From the NCBI GenBank assembly GCA_018262975.1, contig JADFDG010000009.1:1-64000 (forward strand): a stretch of DNA of 64,000 nt. Reading direction: 5' to 3'. Source of the DNA: Gammaproteobacteria bacterium. GTDB lineage: Bacteria > Pseudomonadota > Gammaproteobacteria > Pseudomonadales > JADFDG01. Each line of letters starts with the position of its first letter. The stretch's first letter is position 1. Position numbers and translations under genes: made by a program. This document shows, piece by piece, positions 17,693 through 26,481 of the stretch. Under the pieces are notes generated by a model. That model had not been told where the DNA came from, searched no databases, and saw only the letters and a list, made by a program, of their open reading frames with translations.

Positions 17693-18031
17693 ATGTCTCC
17701 CTGGCTCTACCTCGCCATCGCCATCGTCGCTGAAGTCCTCGGCACGTCGTTCCTGAAGAGCTCCGAGGGCTTCACCCGCCTGTGGCCGTCGCTGGTGGTG
17801 GTGGGTTCCTATGTCACCGCGTTCTATTTCCTGTCGCTCACCCTGAAATCCCTGCCGCTGGGCATTGCCTACGCGGTGTGGGCCGGTGCCGGCGTCGCGC
17901 TCATCGCGCTGGCCGGCTACGCGCTGTACGGCCAGCGGCTGGATGCGCCGGCCATCGTCGGCATTTGCCTGATCGTGGCCGGGGTGGTGATCATCAACGT
18001 CTTTTCCAGCAGCGTCAGTCACGGCGGTTGA
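17693..18031 (+). CDS. SMR family multidrug efflux protein, EmrE type
   Basis: 112 residues, four membrane helices. The essential proton/substrate glutamate is Glu14 in AIVAEVLGTSFLKSSEGFTR, followed by PLGIAYAVWAGAGVALI. Both match EmrE/QacE rather than the Gdx/SugE guanidinium subtype. Such proteins act as dual-topology antiparallel dimers in the inner membrane and exchange H+ for cationic drugs. It starts 43 bp after the MerR gene, so coregulation is possible. Confidence 0.9.
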   Translation: MSPWLYLAIAIVAEVLGTSFLKSSEGFTRLWPSLVVVGSYVTAFYFLSLTLKSLPLGIAYAVWAGAGVALIALAGYALYGQRLDAPAIVGICLIVAGVVIINVFSSSVSHGG

Positions 18032-18066
18032 GCCGTCGCCTGACTCCAGCATTGCAGGTAATCCGC

Positions 18067-18399
18067 ATGACGCTCGAAGAATTTGCCGCCCGCCTGCGCC
18101 AGCAGGGCCAGGCGTGGGGCCTGAAGAATGCCCGCGACGAGTGGGCCACCCACGAGGATCCGGAAGAAGAAACCGAGTCCATGCCGGTGTGGCTGGATGC
18201 CGATGCCGCGGCGCGTTGCGCGGTGGACGAGTGGGCCGGCTTCGCGCCGGCGCCCATCAGCCTGCAGGAGCTGCTCGACGACTGGCTGCCGGCGCTCGAC
18301 GAGGAAGCCGCCTGGCTGGGCATCAATTTCAACCCGGAAGCCCAGGGCGACCTGGTGGACCCGGTGGAGTTGCTGGACCTGCTGCAAGCGGCGCCCTGA
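18067..18399 (+). CDS. DUF2750 family protein
   Basis: 110 acidic residues. The frame is open upstream, but ATG 18067 begins the domain. Family hallmarks are DEWATHEDPEEE, SMPVWLDADAA and the ISLQELLDDWLPALDEE helix. Soluble cytoplasmic protein of unknown function. Confidence 0.82.
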   Translation: MTLEEFAARLRQQGQAWGLKNARDEWATHEDPEEETESMPVWLDADAAARCAVDEWAGFAPAPISLQELLDDWLPALDEEAAWLGINFNPEAQGDLVDPVELLDLLQAAP

Positions 18400-18421
18400 A
18401 CCTGGAGTAGGAAGCATCACC

Positions 18422-18976
18422 ATGCGCATCATCACCTGCCTGCTCGCCCTGTGCCTGTGCGGCGTCGCCACGGCCACCGAACTCAGCGAGAAGACCATGC
18501 GCCACCTGCTGGTGGCCAGCCAGGCCGAGGAGCAGTTCCAGGCCTCGGTGTCGCACATGATCAGCCCCATCATGGACCTGGTGCGCATGCAGAGCCGCGC
18601 ATTGGCCGAACAGCAGGGCTTCACTCCCGAGCAGCAGGAACAACTGGACACGGTGCTGCAGAAATACCTGACGGAGGTCGTGCAGTCGGTGGCGGGGCGC
18701 GCCGATGAGCTGGTGAAGGTCGACGAGTTGGTGCCGCTCTACCTGCCGACCATGCGCAAGGTGCTCAGCGAGGAAGATGCGCTGGAGGTGATCCGCTTCC
18801 ACGAATCACCGGTGGGCAAGAAGATGCTGGCGGCCATTCCCGACCTGATGGCCAACGTGGTTCCGCTGGTGCAGCAGTCGGTCCAGCTGCGCGCCCAAGG
18901 CATTTTCGAGGATGAATTCGCCCGCGTGCGCGGTCCCCTCGAGCAGGACATGGTGCGCATCCTCAAGGGCCCCTGA
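18422..18976 (+). CDS. DUF2059 family secreted protein
   Basis: 184 residues from ATG 18422. A short signal peptide ends ATA. The mature protein is helical with the DUF2059 core (YLPTMRKVLSEEDALEVIRFHESPVGKKM). The family is periplasmic or exported with no settled function. It converges on manC with only 9 bp between the stops. Confidence 0.85.
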   Translation: MRIITCLLALCLCGVATATELSEKTMRHLLVASQAEEQFQASVSHMISPIMDLVRMQSRALAEQQGFTPEQQEQLDTVLQKYLTEVVQSVAGRADELVKVDELVPLYLPTMRKVLSEEDALEVIRFHESPVGKKMLAAIPDLMANVVPLVQQSVQLRAQGIFEDEFARVRGPLEQDMVRILKGP

Positions 18977-18985
18977 GGCGCGCGC

Positions 18986-20416
18986 TCAGTTCACCCGCCC
19001 GTACTTGTCCTCGAAGCGGACGATATCGTCCTCGCCGAGGTATTCGCCGCACTGCACTTCGATCATCACCAGGTCGATCATGCCCGGGTTTTCCAGGCGG
19101 TGCTTGAAGCCGGCCTTGATGTAGGTGGACTCGTTGGTGCGCACGAAGCGCTCGGTCTGTTCGCAGGTGACCTTGGCCATCCCGTGCACCACGATCCAGT
19201 GCTCGTTGCGGTGGTGGTGCATCTGCAGGCTGAGTGTCTGCCCGGGCTTCACGTCGATGCGCTTGATCTTGTACCAGGGGCCGTTCTCCAGCACGGTGAA
19301 CGTTCCCCACGGGCGATGCACGGTGCGGTGCACGCGGTATGCCTCGTTGTTCTCGGCCTTCAGCTGGTTGTAAACGTGCTTCACGTCCTGCGCGTGGTCG
19401 TGGTGCGCCACCAGCAAGGCGTCCGGCGTATCGATGATCAGCAGGTTGTCGACGCCCACGGTACCCACGATGCGGCCGCGGCTGTTCACGTAGCAGTTGC
19501 GCGTGTCGCGCAGTAGTGCCTGGCCGACCACGCGGTTGCCGGCGGCATCCGGTGGCGTCAGTTCGGCCATCGATGCCCACGAGCCGATGTCGCTCCAGCC
19601 GATGTCGCAGGGCACCACCGCCACCGCGCCGGGGGTGCCGGCGACTTTTTCCATCAGCGCGTAGTCGATGGATTCCTCGCGCACCTGGCGGAAGGTATCG
19701 GCGTCCAGTTCCACCTGGGTCACGCCGTCGCCCTCGCTGCGGTGCGAGGTCGCCAGGCAGGTGCGGGTGGCGGCGAGGATATCCGCGCAATGTGCTTCCA
19801 TGGCCGACAGCACGGTGCCGGCGCGCAGGCAGAACATGCCGGCGTTCCACAGGAAGCGGCCGGATCCGACGTACGCCTGTGCGGTCTCCAGGGAGGGCTT
19901 TTCCACGAAGCGCACCACGTCGGTGCCGTTGGCCTCGATGTACCCGTAGCCGGTTTCCGGGTGGTCCGGGCGGATGCCGAAGGTCACCAGGCGGCCCTGT
20001 GCGGCCAGCGCCATCGCCTGCTCGACGGCACGCGCGAACGCTGCCTGGTCGTGCACCACGTGGTCGGCCGGCAGCACCAGCAGCAGGGCATCCTCGCCGT
20101 AGCGGGCGGCCACGTGCAGCGCGGCCGCGGCGATGGCGGCGGCAGTGTTGCGCGCAAAGGGCTCGAGCAGGAAGTCGGTGGCCGCCGGGCCCTCGCCCAG
20201 CGCGCGGTACTCGTCGCGCACCTTGAACAGCAACTCGCGGTTGGTGACGGTGAGCACCGCGGTGGCCTGCGGCAGGGTGGCGCCGCGCAGGAACGCTTTT
20301 TGCAACAGGCTCTGCCCGTCGGCCAGGTGGATGAACGGCTTGGGGTGCTGCTCGCGTGATACCGGCCACAGGCGCGAGCCGGCACCGCCGCAGAGGATGG
20401 TGGGAATCAGGGTCAT
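18986..20416 (-). CDS. manC: Mannose-1-phosphate guanylyltransferase / mannose-6-phosphate isomerase
   Basis: 476 residues from ATG 20416. The N-terminal nucleotidyltransferase has PTILCGGAGSRLWPVSREQHPK and FVEKP. The C-terminal cupin-type isomerase has RPWGTF, KIKRIDVKPGQTLSLQMHHHRNEHW and a late EVQCGEYLGEDDIVR. The bifunctional enzyme makes GDP-mannose from Man-1-P and GTP and interconverts Man-6-P and Fru-6-P. Neighbours are two GH130 genes in divergent orientation, suggesting use of Man-1-P released by them. No polysaccharide glycosyltransferases are nearby. Confidence 0.93.
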   Translation of the reverse strand: MTLIPTILCGGAGSRLWPVSREQHPKPFIHLADGQSLLQKAFLRGATLPQATAVLTVTNRELLFKVRDEYRALGEGPAATDFLLEPFARNTAAAIAAAALHVAARYGEDALLLVLPADHVVHDQAAFARAVEQAMALAAQGRLVTFGIRPDHPETGYGYIEANGTDVVRFVEKPSLETAQAYVGSGRFLWNAGMFCLRAGTVLSAMEAHCADILAATRTCLATSHRSEGDGVTQVELDADTFRQVREESIDYALMEKVAGTPGAVAVVPCDIGWSDIGSWASMAELTPPDAAGNRVVGQALLRDTRNCYVNSRGRIVGTVGVDNLLIIDTPDALLVAHHDHAQDVKHVYNQLKAENNEAYRVHRTVHRPWGTFTVLENGPWYKIKRIDVKPGQTLSLQMHHHRNEHWIVVHGMAKVTCEQTERFVRTNESTYIKAGFKHRLENPGMIDLVMIEVQCGEYLGEDDIVRFEDKYGRVN

Positions 20417-20499
20417 CACGGGCCTCGCGTCCGTCCGTTGGCGGGTAACGATCACGACAATGTCACCCTTTCCATTGATATTGGATGGGGTGGCTGTCG

Positions 20500-20519
20500 A
20501 TGTTGACAGGGGTCAACAT
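20500..20519. promoter_or_regulatory. 20-bp palindrome in manC/GH130 divergent promoter region
   Basis: ATGTTGAC, AGGG, GTCAACAT: perfect 8-bp arms with a 4-bp centre. It is near the middle of the 190-bp gap between the manC and GH130 starts, a good position for a shared repressor or activator site. Confidence 0.55.
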
Positions 20520-20606
20520 TGGATCCGTGCAGGTGGCGATGATGTTACCCGGTGTCATGTTGCCGGCATGTGTCTCCGCTGGAGGCCGTGGCAAAAGGAT
20601 CTGCTG

Positions 20607-22544
20607 ATGAGCGTACCCAGACTCGAACGTATCGCTGAAAACCCCTTCCTCGTGCCGAATCTCGACGAGGCGTGGCAGTCGTACGCCGCGTTCAACCCGT
20701 CGGTGGCCAAGGACGGTGATTGCTGGCGAATGCTCTTCCGCGCCCAGTCGGCGCCGCGCCACCACGAGGGCGTGATGCTGTCGCTGTCCACCATCGGCGT
20801 GGCCTGTGGCGACAGCCCGTTTCATTTTCCTTATACGCAGCCGTTCATCACGCCGAGCGAGCCCTGGGACCGCTACGGGTGCGAGGATCCGCGCGTCACC
20901 CGCATCGGCGACACCTGGTTCACCTTCTACACGGCGCTGTCGGAATACCCCTTCCAGGCGTCGGGGATCCGCGTGGCGGTGGCGCTCAGCCGCGACCTGA
21001 AGACGGTCGACGAGAAGCACCTGGTCACGCCGTTCAACGCCAAGGCCATGGCGTTGTTCCCGGAAAAGATCAACGGCAAGTACGTGGCCATCCTCACCGT
21101 GGACACCGACCGGCCGCCGGCAAAGATCGCCCTGGCCTGGTTCGACCACGAGCAGCAGATCTGGTCGGAAACCTACTGGAACGAGTGGTACGCCAACCTG
21201 CCGGCGCACATCGTCCCGTTGCTGCGCAGCCGCAACGACCACCTCGAGGTGGGCGCCCAGCCGGTACGCACCGACCGTGGCTGGTTGCTGGTGCATTCCT
21301 ACATCCGCAACTACTACAACGCCGCGCGCCAGTTCGGCATCGAGGCGGTGCTGCTCGACCTGTATGATCCGTCGCGGGTCATCGGTCGCACCGCGCAGCC
21401 GATCATGGTGCCGGAGAAAAAATACGAACTGGTCGGCGACGTGGCCAACGTGGTGTTCCCGTCCGGTGCGTGGCTGGATGGCGACACGCTGAACGTCTAC
21501 TACGGTGCCGCCGATACCACCTGTTGCATGGCCACCATCAACGTCCACGAATTGCTGGACGCGATGTGCGCCAATGAAGAAGTCCGCTTCGTTGAAAGCC
21601 GGCAGGCGCCGGGCGGGTTCCGCCGCTACGCCGGCAACCCGATCATCTCGCCGCGCCCGGAACTGCACTGGGAAGCACAATCCACTTTCAACCCCGCTGT
21701 ACTGTACGAGGACGGCGCCTTCCACATCCTCTACCGCGCCATGTCGCGCGACGGCACTTCGGTGATGGGTTACGCGCGCAGCCGCGACGGCGTGCACATC
21801 GACGCGCGCCCCACGCACCCGGTTTACCTGCCGCGCGAGCGCTACGAGAAGCGCGGCAACGCCGGGCTGTCCGGCTGCGAGGATCCCCGCCTGACTCGCA
21901 TCGGCGACCAGGTCTACCTGTTCTATACCGCCTACGACGGCAACATCCCGCGGGTGGCGTTCAGCTCCATCGCGCTGGCCGACTTCCTCGCCGGCCGCTG
22001 GGACTGGGCCTGGCCGCAGGTGATCACGCCGCCGCACATCGATGACAAGGACGCCTGCATTTTCCCGGAGAGGATCGGCGGCAAGTACGCCATCATCCAT
22101 CGCCTCAACAACAACATCTACGTGGATTACGTCGACAGCCTGGAGTTCGCCGACGGCCAGTACCTGCGCGAGGCCGGCTTCGTCATACGCCCGCGCCGCG
22201 AATACTGGGGCCACAAAAAATTCGGCATCGCCGCGCCGCCCATCCGCACCGAACGCGGCTGGCTGGCGTTGTTCCACCACGTGTCCGACCCGGGCAATAC
22301 CTACCGGGTGGGCGCCATGCTGCTCGACCTGGCCGATCCGTCGCAACTGCTGGCGGAAACCAGCGCTGATCTCATCGAGCCGGAACTGGATTACGAGAAA
22401 GTGGGGGACGTGAACAACGTCGTGTTCCCCTGCGGTGCCGTGCTGAAGGACGGCGAGGTGTGGATCTACTACGGTGGCGCGGACACCGTGGTGGGCGTGG
22501 CGAAGATGCCGCTGGCGGACATCTTCGCGCGCATGGGGCTCTGA
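20607..22544 (+). CDS. Tandem-domain GH130 protein (beta-mannoside phosphorylase family)
   Basis: 645 residues from ATG 20607 (AAAAGGAT upstream). Two five-bladed propeller domains of the GH130 family lie in tandem, about 1-325 and 330-645. Each has the CEDPR motif containing the predicted catalytic Asp (D94 and D426). Domain 2 keeps basic residues expected at the phosphate site (KDACIFPE then KYAIIHR). Domain 1 has KAMALFPE but KYVAILT, lacking the His. GH130 enzymes phosphorolyse or hydrolyse beta-mannosides; normal members have one domain of about 330-400 residues. Divergent from manC. Confidence 0.85.
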   Translation: MSVPRLERIAENPFLVPNLDEAWQSYAAFNPSVAKDGDCWRMLFRAQSAPRHHEGVMLSLSTIGVACGDSPFHFPYTQPFITPSEPWDRYGCEDPRVTRIGDTWFTFYTALSEYPFQASGIRVAVALSRDLKTVDEKHLVTPFNAKAMALFPEKINGKYVAILTVDTDRPPAKIALAWFDHEQQIWSETYWNEWYANLPAHIVPLLRSRNDHLEVGAQPVRTDRGWLLVHSYIRNYYNAARQFGIEAVLLDLYDPSRVIGRTAQPIMVPEKKYELVGDVANVVFPSGAWLDGDTLNVYYGAADTTCCMATINVHELLDAMCANEEVRFVESRQAPGGFRRYAGNPIISPRPELHWEAQSTFNPAVLYEDGAFHILYRAMSRDGTSVMGYARSRDGVHIDARPTHPVYLPRERYEKRGNAGLSGCEDPRLTRIGDQVYLFYTAYDGNIPRVAFSSIALADFLAGRWDWAWPQVITPPHIDDKDACIFPERIGGKYAIIHRLNNNIYVDYVDSLEFADGQYLREAGFVIRPRREYWGHKKFGIAAPPIRTERGWLALFHHVSDPGNTYRVGAMLLDLADPSQLLAETSADLIEPELDYEKVGDVNNVVFPCGAVLKDGEVWIYYGGADTVVGVAKMPLADIFARMGL

Positions 22545-22561
22545 GCAGGGAGGGGGATCGC

Positions 22562-23593
22562 ATGGAACAGCGGTTGGCCAGGTGCTGCAGCGATTTTCGC
22601 CGCACGGCTGCCGATGTGCCGCGCCTGCGTCGTTTCGGCAACAACCCCATCCTGGTGCCGCGCGCGGACCACGACTGGGAGTCGCACTACGTGTTCAACG
22701 CCGCCGCCATCCGCCTGGACGGGCAGGTGCACCTGGTGTACCGGGCAATCGGCAACGACGGCATGTCGCGGTTGGGTTACGCAGTGAGCCGTGACGGTAT
22801 CCACGTGGACGAACGCAGCGATACGCCGGTCTACCAGTTCGGCCCGGAGGCCATGCCGCCGCGCCGTATCGGCGAGGCGCTGCCGCCGCTGGCGTCCGGC
22901 GGCAGCTGGCACGGTTGCGAGGACCCGCGCCTGACGCAGGTCGGTGACCGCATCTACATGACCTACACGGATTTTGGTGGCTGGGAGAGCCCGCCGGCGG
23001 TGGCGATCACCTCCATTGCGGTCGACGATTTCCTCGCCCGCCGCTGGCACTGGCAGCCGGCGCGCATCATTTCGCCGCCCGGCGAGGTGCACAAGAACTG
23101 GGTGGTGTTCCCGGCGCTGTTCAACGGCCGCTACGCGGTGTTGCACAGCCTGAAGCCGTGCGTGCAGGTGGATTACGTGGATTCGCTCGACGACCTGCGG
23201 CCCAACGACATCCGCAGCCGCCATTTCGACTGCGCCCGTCCGCCCGGCTGGGACAACTGGATGCGCGGCGTGGGCGCACCGCCGCTGGAAACGCCCGCCG
23301 GCTGGCTGGTGATCTACCACGCCATGGATCGGGGTGATCCCGACCGTTACAAGCTGGGCGTGATGCTGCTCGATCGCGACGATCCGACGCGGATCCTCGC
23401 CCGCCTGCCATACCCGCTGCTCGAGCCCAATGCCCGCTACGAAAACGACGGCTTCAAGGTGGGCGTGGTGTACAACTGCGGAGCGGTGCTGTCCGGCGAC
23501 GAACTGCTGGTGTACTACGGTGGCGCCGACGCGGTGGTGTGCGGTGCGTCGATCAGCCTGTCGCGCTTGCTGGAAAAACTGCAGGCGGCGTGA
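22562..23593 (+). CDS. GH130 family glycoside phosphorylase
   Basis: 343 residues; ATG 22562 follows the previous stop by 17 bp. It has the family NPIL start of blade 1, CEDPR with predicted catalytic Asp121, HKNWVVFP (Lys for phosphate) and YAVLHS (His), so all the elements expected of a phosphorylase are visible. The expected product is alpha-mannose-1-phosphate from a beta-linked mannoside. No signal peptide, so substrate would be cytoplasmic. The tandem GH130 gene upstream is its operon partner. Confidence 0.88.
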   Translation: MEQRLARCCSDFRRTAADVPRLRRFGNNPILVPRADHDWESHYVFNAAAIRLDGQVHLVYRAIGNDGMSRLGYAVSRDGIHVDERSDTPVYQFGPEAMPPRRIGEALPPLASGGSWHGCEDPRLTQVGDRIYMTYTDFGGWESPPAVAITSIAVDDFLARRWHWQPARIISPPGEVHKNWVVFPALFNGRYAVLHSLKPCVQVDYVDSLDDLRPNDIRSRHFDCARPPGWDNWMRGVGAPPLETPAGWLVIYHAMDRGDPDRYKLGVMLLDRDDPTRILARLPYPLLEPNARYENDGFKVGVVYNCGAVLSGDELLVYYGGADAVVCGASISLSRLLEKLQAA

Positions 23594-23629
23594 CGGGGTT
23601 CCCCCGCGCCACGCCGCCGGCCACCGCTG

Positions 23630-24247
23630 TTACTCCGCGTCGAGGATGGAATCCACTTCCGCGTCGGTCAGTACCTGGGCCTCATACGACAGGCCCTGTT
23701 TCTCGATCACGTCCACGAAGGCGCGCAGGTGGTTCTTCGAGCCGTCGAGCAGGTTGGAGTAGGTGATGATGGTCGCACGCTCGTCGGTGGCCTCGATCGC
23801 ATCGACGATGTCCTCGATGTCCGTTTCCTCGATCAGCGCGCCGACGTACAGCCCGTCGACCATCGACTGCGTGCCCTTGTGTACCAGCAGGTCATAGAGT
23901 TCCTGCAACTCGGCATTGACGAACACGCCGGTCACGTCCTGGACCACCGGGTCTTCCAGCTGGTACTTGTCGAGCAGCGCCTCGATGGCCGTGGTGTGCT
24001 GCTGCTCGGAGACGGCGATGTTGGCGAACACGCTGGTCTGCGTGCCCCAGTACTGGTCCAGGGTGCGGTAGACGTCGCGGGCCAGCTTCTCTTCCTCGCG
24101 CATGAACTGCAGCATGGCGATCTCGCTGGCTACCAGCGTGGTCGTGGTGGTCGTGCTCGTGGTCTTGACGCGGGGGGCAGCCATGGCTGCGTTGCCGGTG
24201 ATCAGCGAACCGATCAGGGTGGCGGCGATAAGGTGCTTGGCTTTCAT
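23630..24247 (-). CDS. DUF2202 ferritin-like secreted protein
   Basis: 205 residues from ATG 24247 with GGAGG upstream. Signal peptide ends AAMAA, followed by a Thr-rich stretch (TTSTTTTTTL). The DUF2202 core shows FMREEEKLARDVY, SEQQHTTAIEALLDKY and a late helix with KNHLRAF, a ferritin-like four-helix pattern with Glu/His metal ligands. The role is unknown; an exported ferritin-like metal protein is plausible. Confidence 0.85.
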   Translation of the reverse strand: MKAKHLIAATLIGSLITGNAAMAAPRVKTTSTTTTTTLVASEIAMLQFMREEEKLARDVYRTLDQYWGTQTSVFANIAVSEQQHTTAIEALLDKYQLEDPVVQDVTGVFVNAELQELYDLLVHKGTQSMVDGLYVGALIEETDIEDIVDAIEATDERATIITYSNLLDGSKNHLRAFVDVIEKQGLSYEAQVLTDAEVDSILDAE

Positions 24248-24400
24248 GACAACCTCCGGTTTTGAACCTGTGAGGCAAAGTCTGCGCGCATGCAGTCGGC
24301 AAGGAATACGCAAATCCTGTTATCGGATCGCGCAAAGTGTTGTTTTTATTTAAATAACGCCAACGGTTTTCATTTGGTGGTGTTTCAATTTCTTCGCATT

Positions 24401-24426
24401 GATTTTTGTCATTGCGAGCAAAAATC
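24401..24426. other. A/T-rich inverted repeat after rhomboid gene
   Basis: GATTTTTG and CAAAAATC arms (8 bp) around a 10-nt loop, touching the stop region of the rhomboid gene. It might be a weak terminator for that gene, but the stem is A/T-rich and lacks a clean T-run. The rest of 24248-24426 is A/T-rich spacer. Confidence 0.35.
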
Positions 24427-24984
24427 TCAGAATACGCGGAACCACGCCAGCGCCAGTCCCGTGCACAGGCCGGCGAGATGTGATTCCCACGACGCGCGCG
24501 CCTGCAGCGGCAGCGCGCCCCACAGGATGCCGGAATACAGCACCAGCAGCACCGCGCTGATCGCTACGTACAGCAGGTTTCCGGAAAGAAATCCGCCGAG
24601 CGCCAGGTAACCGAACAGGCCGTACACCAGGCCGCTGGCACCGAGGTGGTTGCCGCGCCGCGCCAGCAGCCACACCAGCGCGCCGCTGGCCAGCGCGATG
24701 CATCCCGCTACCCACCAGAAGTTGCCGGGCCGCCACTGGCCGAGCAGGAACGCCAGCACCGTCAACGGCGCCAGGTTGGCGAGGAAATGGCGGAAGTCGC
24801 TGTGCAGCAGGTGCGCCAGCACGATGCCCGCCACCGAACCCGGCTCGCGCGGCACGATGCCGAGCTTGTTCAGCTTGCGGAAGGTGACGAGGTTGAGCAG
24901 CTCGGCCAGCACCATGGCCAGCACGAGGTACAGGCCCGGGCCGAAGTGGCGCCGGGCGACCTGCAGGTAGTCGAGGTATTCCAT
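24427..24984 (-). CDS. Rhomboid family intramembrane serine protease
   Basis: 185 residues, about six membrane helices, from ATG 24984. The catalytic Ser117 is in LGASGLVYGLFGYL (GxSG) and the catalytic His169 in SWESHLAGLCTG. HSDFRHFLANLAPL provides the usual early His/Asn. The enzyme cleaves transmembrane segments within the bilayer. Lies just downstream of the PAS-GGDEF gene. Confidence 0.88.
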   Translation of the reverse strand: MEYLDYLQVARRHFGPGLYLVLAMVLAELLNLVTFRKLNKLGIVPREPGSVAGIVLAHLLHSDFRHFLANLAPLTVLAFLLGQWRPGNFWWVAGCIALASGALVWLLARRGNHLGASGLVYGLFGYLALGGFLSGNLLYVAISAVLLVLYSGILWGALPLQARASWESHLAGLCTGLALAWFRVF

Positions 24985-24994
24985 GCGTGGCCGG

Positions 24995-25927
24995 TCAGCC
25001 CACCACGCGGTTGCGGCCTTCCTGCTTGGCGCGGTACAGGCGGCGGTCGATGTCATGGATGAAAGCCGACACGTCGTTCGGTTCGTCCGGCACGATGGTG
25101 CCCACGCCCTGGCTCACGGTCAGGATGTCGCCCCGGCGGGCGTGCGGCATCTGCGCGTCCACGATGGCCTGGCGCACCCGCTCGGCCACCGCGTGCGCGG
25201 CGACGGCGTCGGTTTCCGGCAGCACCAGTACGAACTCCTCGCCGCCGTAACGGGCCACCAGGTCGCGCGGGCGCGACACGGTTTCCTGCAGGATCTTCGC
25301 CACCTGCTTGAGGCACTCGTCGCCGGCCAGGTGGCCGAAGTGGTCGTTGTACTGCTTGAAGTAGTCGATATCGAGCAGGATCACCGACAAGGGCCGCGCC
25401 TCGCGGCGCGCCGAGGCCCACTCGCGATCCAGCGTCATGTTGAACATGCGGCGGTTGGCCACCCCGGTCAGGCCGTCCTTGAAGGACAGCACTTCCAGTT
25501 CGCGCCGCAGGCGCTCCAGTTCCTGTTCATCGCGCTTGCGCTGGCTGATGTCGAACATGAAGCCCACCAGCGAGTCCACGTCGCCGTTGTCCTTGCGCAC
25601 CACGTGCACCACGTCGCGGATCCACACGTAGCCGCCGTCGGCGGTGAGCGCGCGGTAGTCGGCCTCGTGGTCGATGCCGTTCTGCGATTGCATCACGCAG
25701 AAGTTGACCACGTACTCGCGGTCCTCGTCGTGCATGCGTGCCGCCCAGTCTTCCACGCTGGTCCAGCTGTCCGGCGTCCACCCCAGCAGGTCCTGGATCT
25801 GCGGACCGATGTAGGTGAAGCGCTTGGTGTCCCAGTCGATGCGCCAGGGGATGGCCTTGGTGGATTCCAGCAGCGTCTTGTAGACGGCGTGGTCGGGTTC
25901 CCGGGTCAGGTCGGTAGTGGCGTCCAT
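24995..25927 (-). CDS. PAS-GGDEF diguanylate cyclase
   Basis: 310 residues from ATG 25927. A PAS domain (about 20-130) with PAC-like GYVWIRDVVHVV is followed by a coiled linker and a GGDEF domain (about 145-305). The active-site motif is GGEEF at 228-232, and an I-site RPRD at 219-222 lies five residues before it, so product inhibition by c-di-GMP is expected. No membrane segments: a cytoplasmic sensor. Ligand unknown. Confidence 0.92.
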   Translation of the reverse strand: MDATTDLTREPDHAVYKTLLESTKAIPWRIDWDTKRFTYIGPQIQDLLGWTPDSWTSVEDWAARMHDEDREYVVNFCVMQSQNGIDHEADYRALTADGGYVWIRDVVHVVRKDNGDVDSLVGFMFDISQRKRDEQELERLRRELEVLSFKDGLTGVANRRMFNMTLDREWASARREARPLSVILLDIDYFKQYNDHFGHLAGDECLKQVAKILQETVSRPRDLVARYGGEEFVLVLPETDAVAAHAVAERVRQAIVDAQMPHARRGDILTVSQGVGTIVPDEPNDVSAFIHDIDRRLYRAKQEGRNRVVG

Positions 25928-26012
25928 GGTCGTGTCGGGCAACAGGAGGGCAGGTAGGGGAAGTATCGCAGGTCCGTTTTGCTGCGTGCCAGCGGTCGGG
26001 CGCCGGCCGGCT

Positions 26013-26041
26013 TTGCCATCCGTGCCGACGGCACGTATAAC
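26013..26041 (+). promoter_or_regulatory. Sigma-70 promoter with palindromic operator, upstream of globin gene
   Basis: -35 TTGCCA (26013-26018) and -10 TATAAC (26036-26041) are 17 bp apart. A perfect 15-bp palindrome, CGTGCCGACGGCACG (26021-26035), fills the spacer up to the -10. That is a classical repressor position. Confidence 0.65.
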
Positions 26042-26103
26042 GCAGGGGCGGAACGGGCAGCGCCCGGCCGCGTACACCCTTGCCAGACCGACAGGAGCCC
26101 ACA

Positions 26104-26475
26104 ATGACTGCCCCGCTGTTCGACCGCCTTGGTGGCATGGAGGCCGTGATGGCCGCCGTCGACATCTTCTACGACAAGCTGCTGGCCGACCCGCTGGTGG
26201 CGGACTTCTTCAATGGCGTGGACATGGAGAAGCAGGCGAAGAAGCAGGTGGCCTTCATGACCTGGGCCTTTAACGGGCCGCAGGAATACCGTGGCCGTGA
26301 CCTGCGTACCGCGCACCGCCACCTGGTGCAGCGCCAGGGGCTGGGCGACGCGCATTTCGACGCGGTGGCAGGCCACCTGCAGGCCACCCTGGAGGAACTC
26401 GGCGTGGCCCCCGAGCTGATTGCCGAGGTCATGGCGGTGGTGGGTGGCACCCGCAACGAAGTGCTCGACAGGTAA
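26104..26475 (+). CDS. glbN: Group I truncated hemoglobin
   Basis: 123 residues from ATG 26104. The truncated-globin pattern is clear: LFDRLGGMEAVMAAVDIFYDKLL, DPLVADFF, then AHRHLV with the likely proximal His, and a terminal helix. Such proteins bind O2 or NO and commonly serve in NO dioxygenation. The gene heads a likely operon with a 74-residue protein and an SseB-like protein, and has a promoter with an internal palindromic operator. Confidence 0.9.
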   Translation: MTAPLFDRLGGMEAVMAAVDIFYDKLLADPLVADFFNGVDMEKQAKKQVAFMTWAFNGPQEYRGRDLRTAHRHLVQRQGLGDAHFDAVAGHLQATLEELGVAPELIAEVMAVVGGTRNEVLDR

Positions 26476-26481
26476 CCGGCC

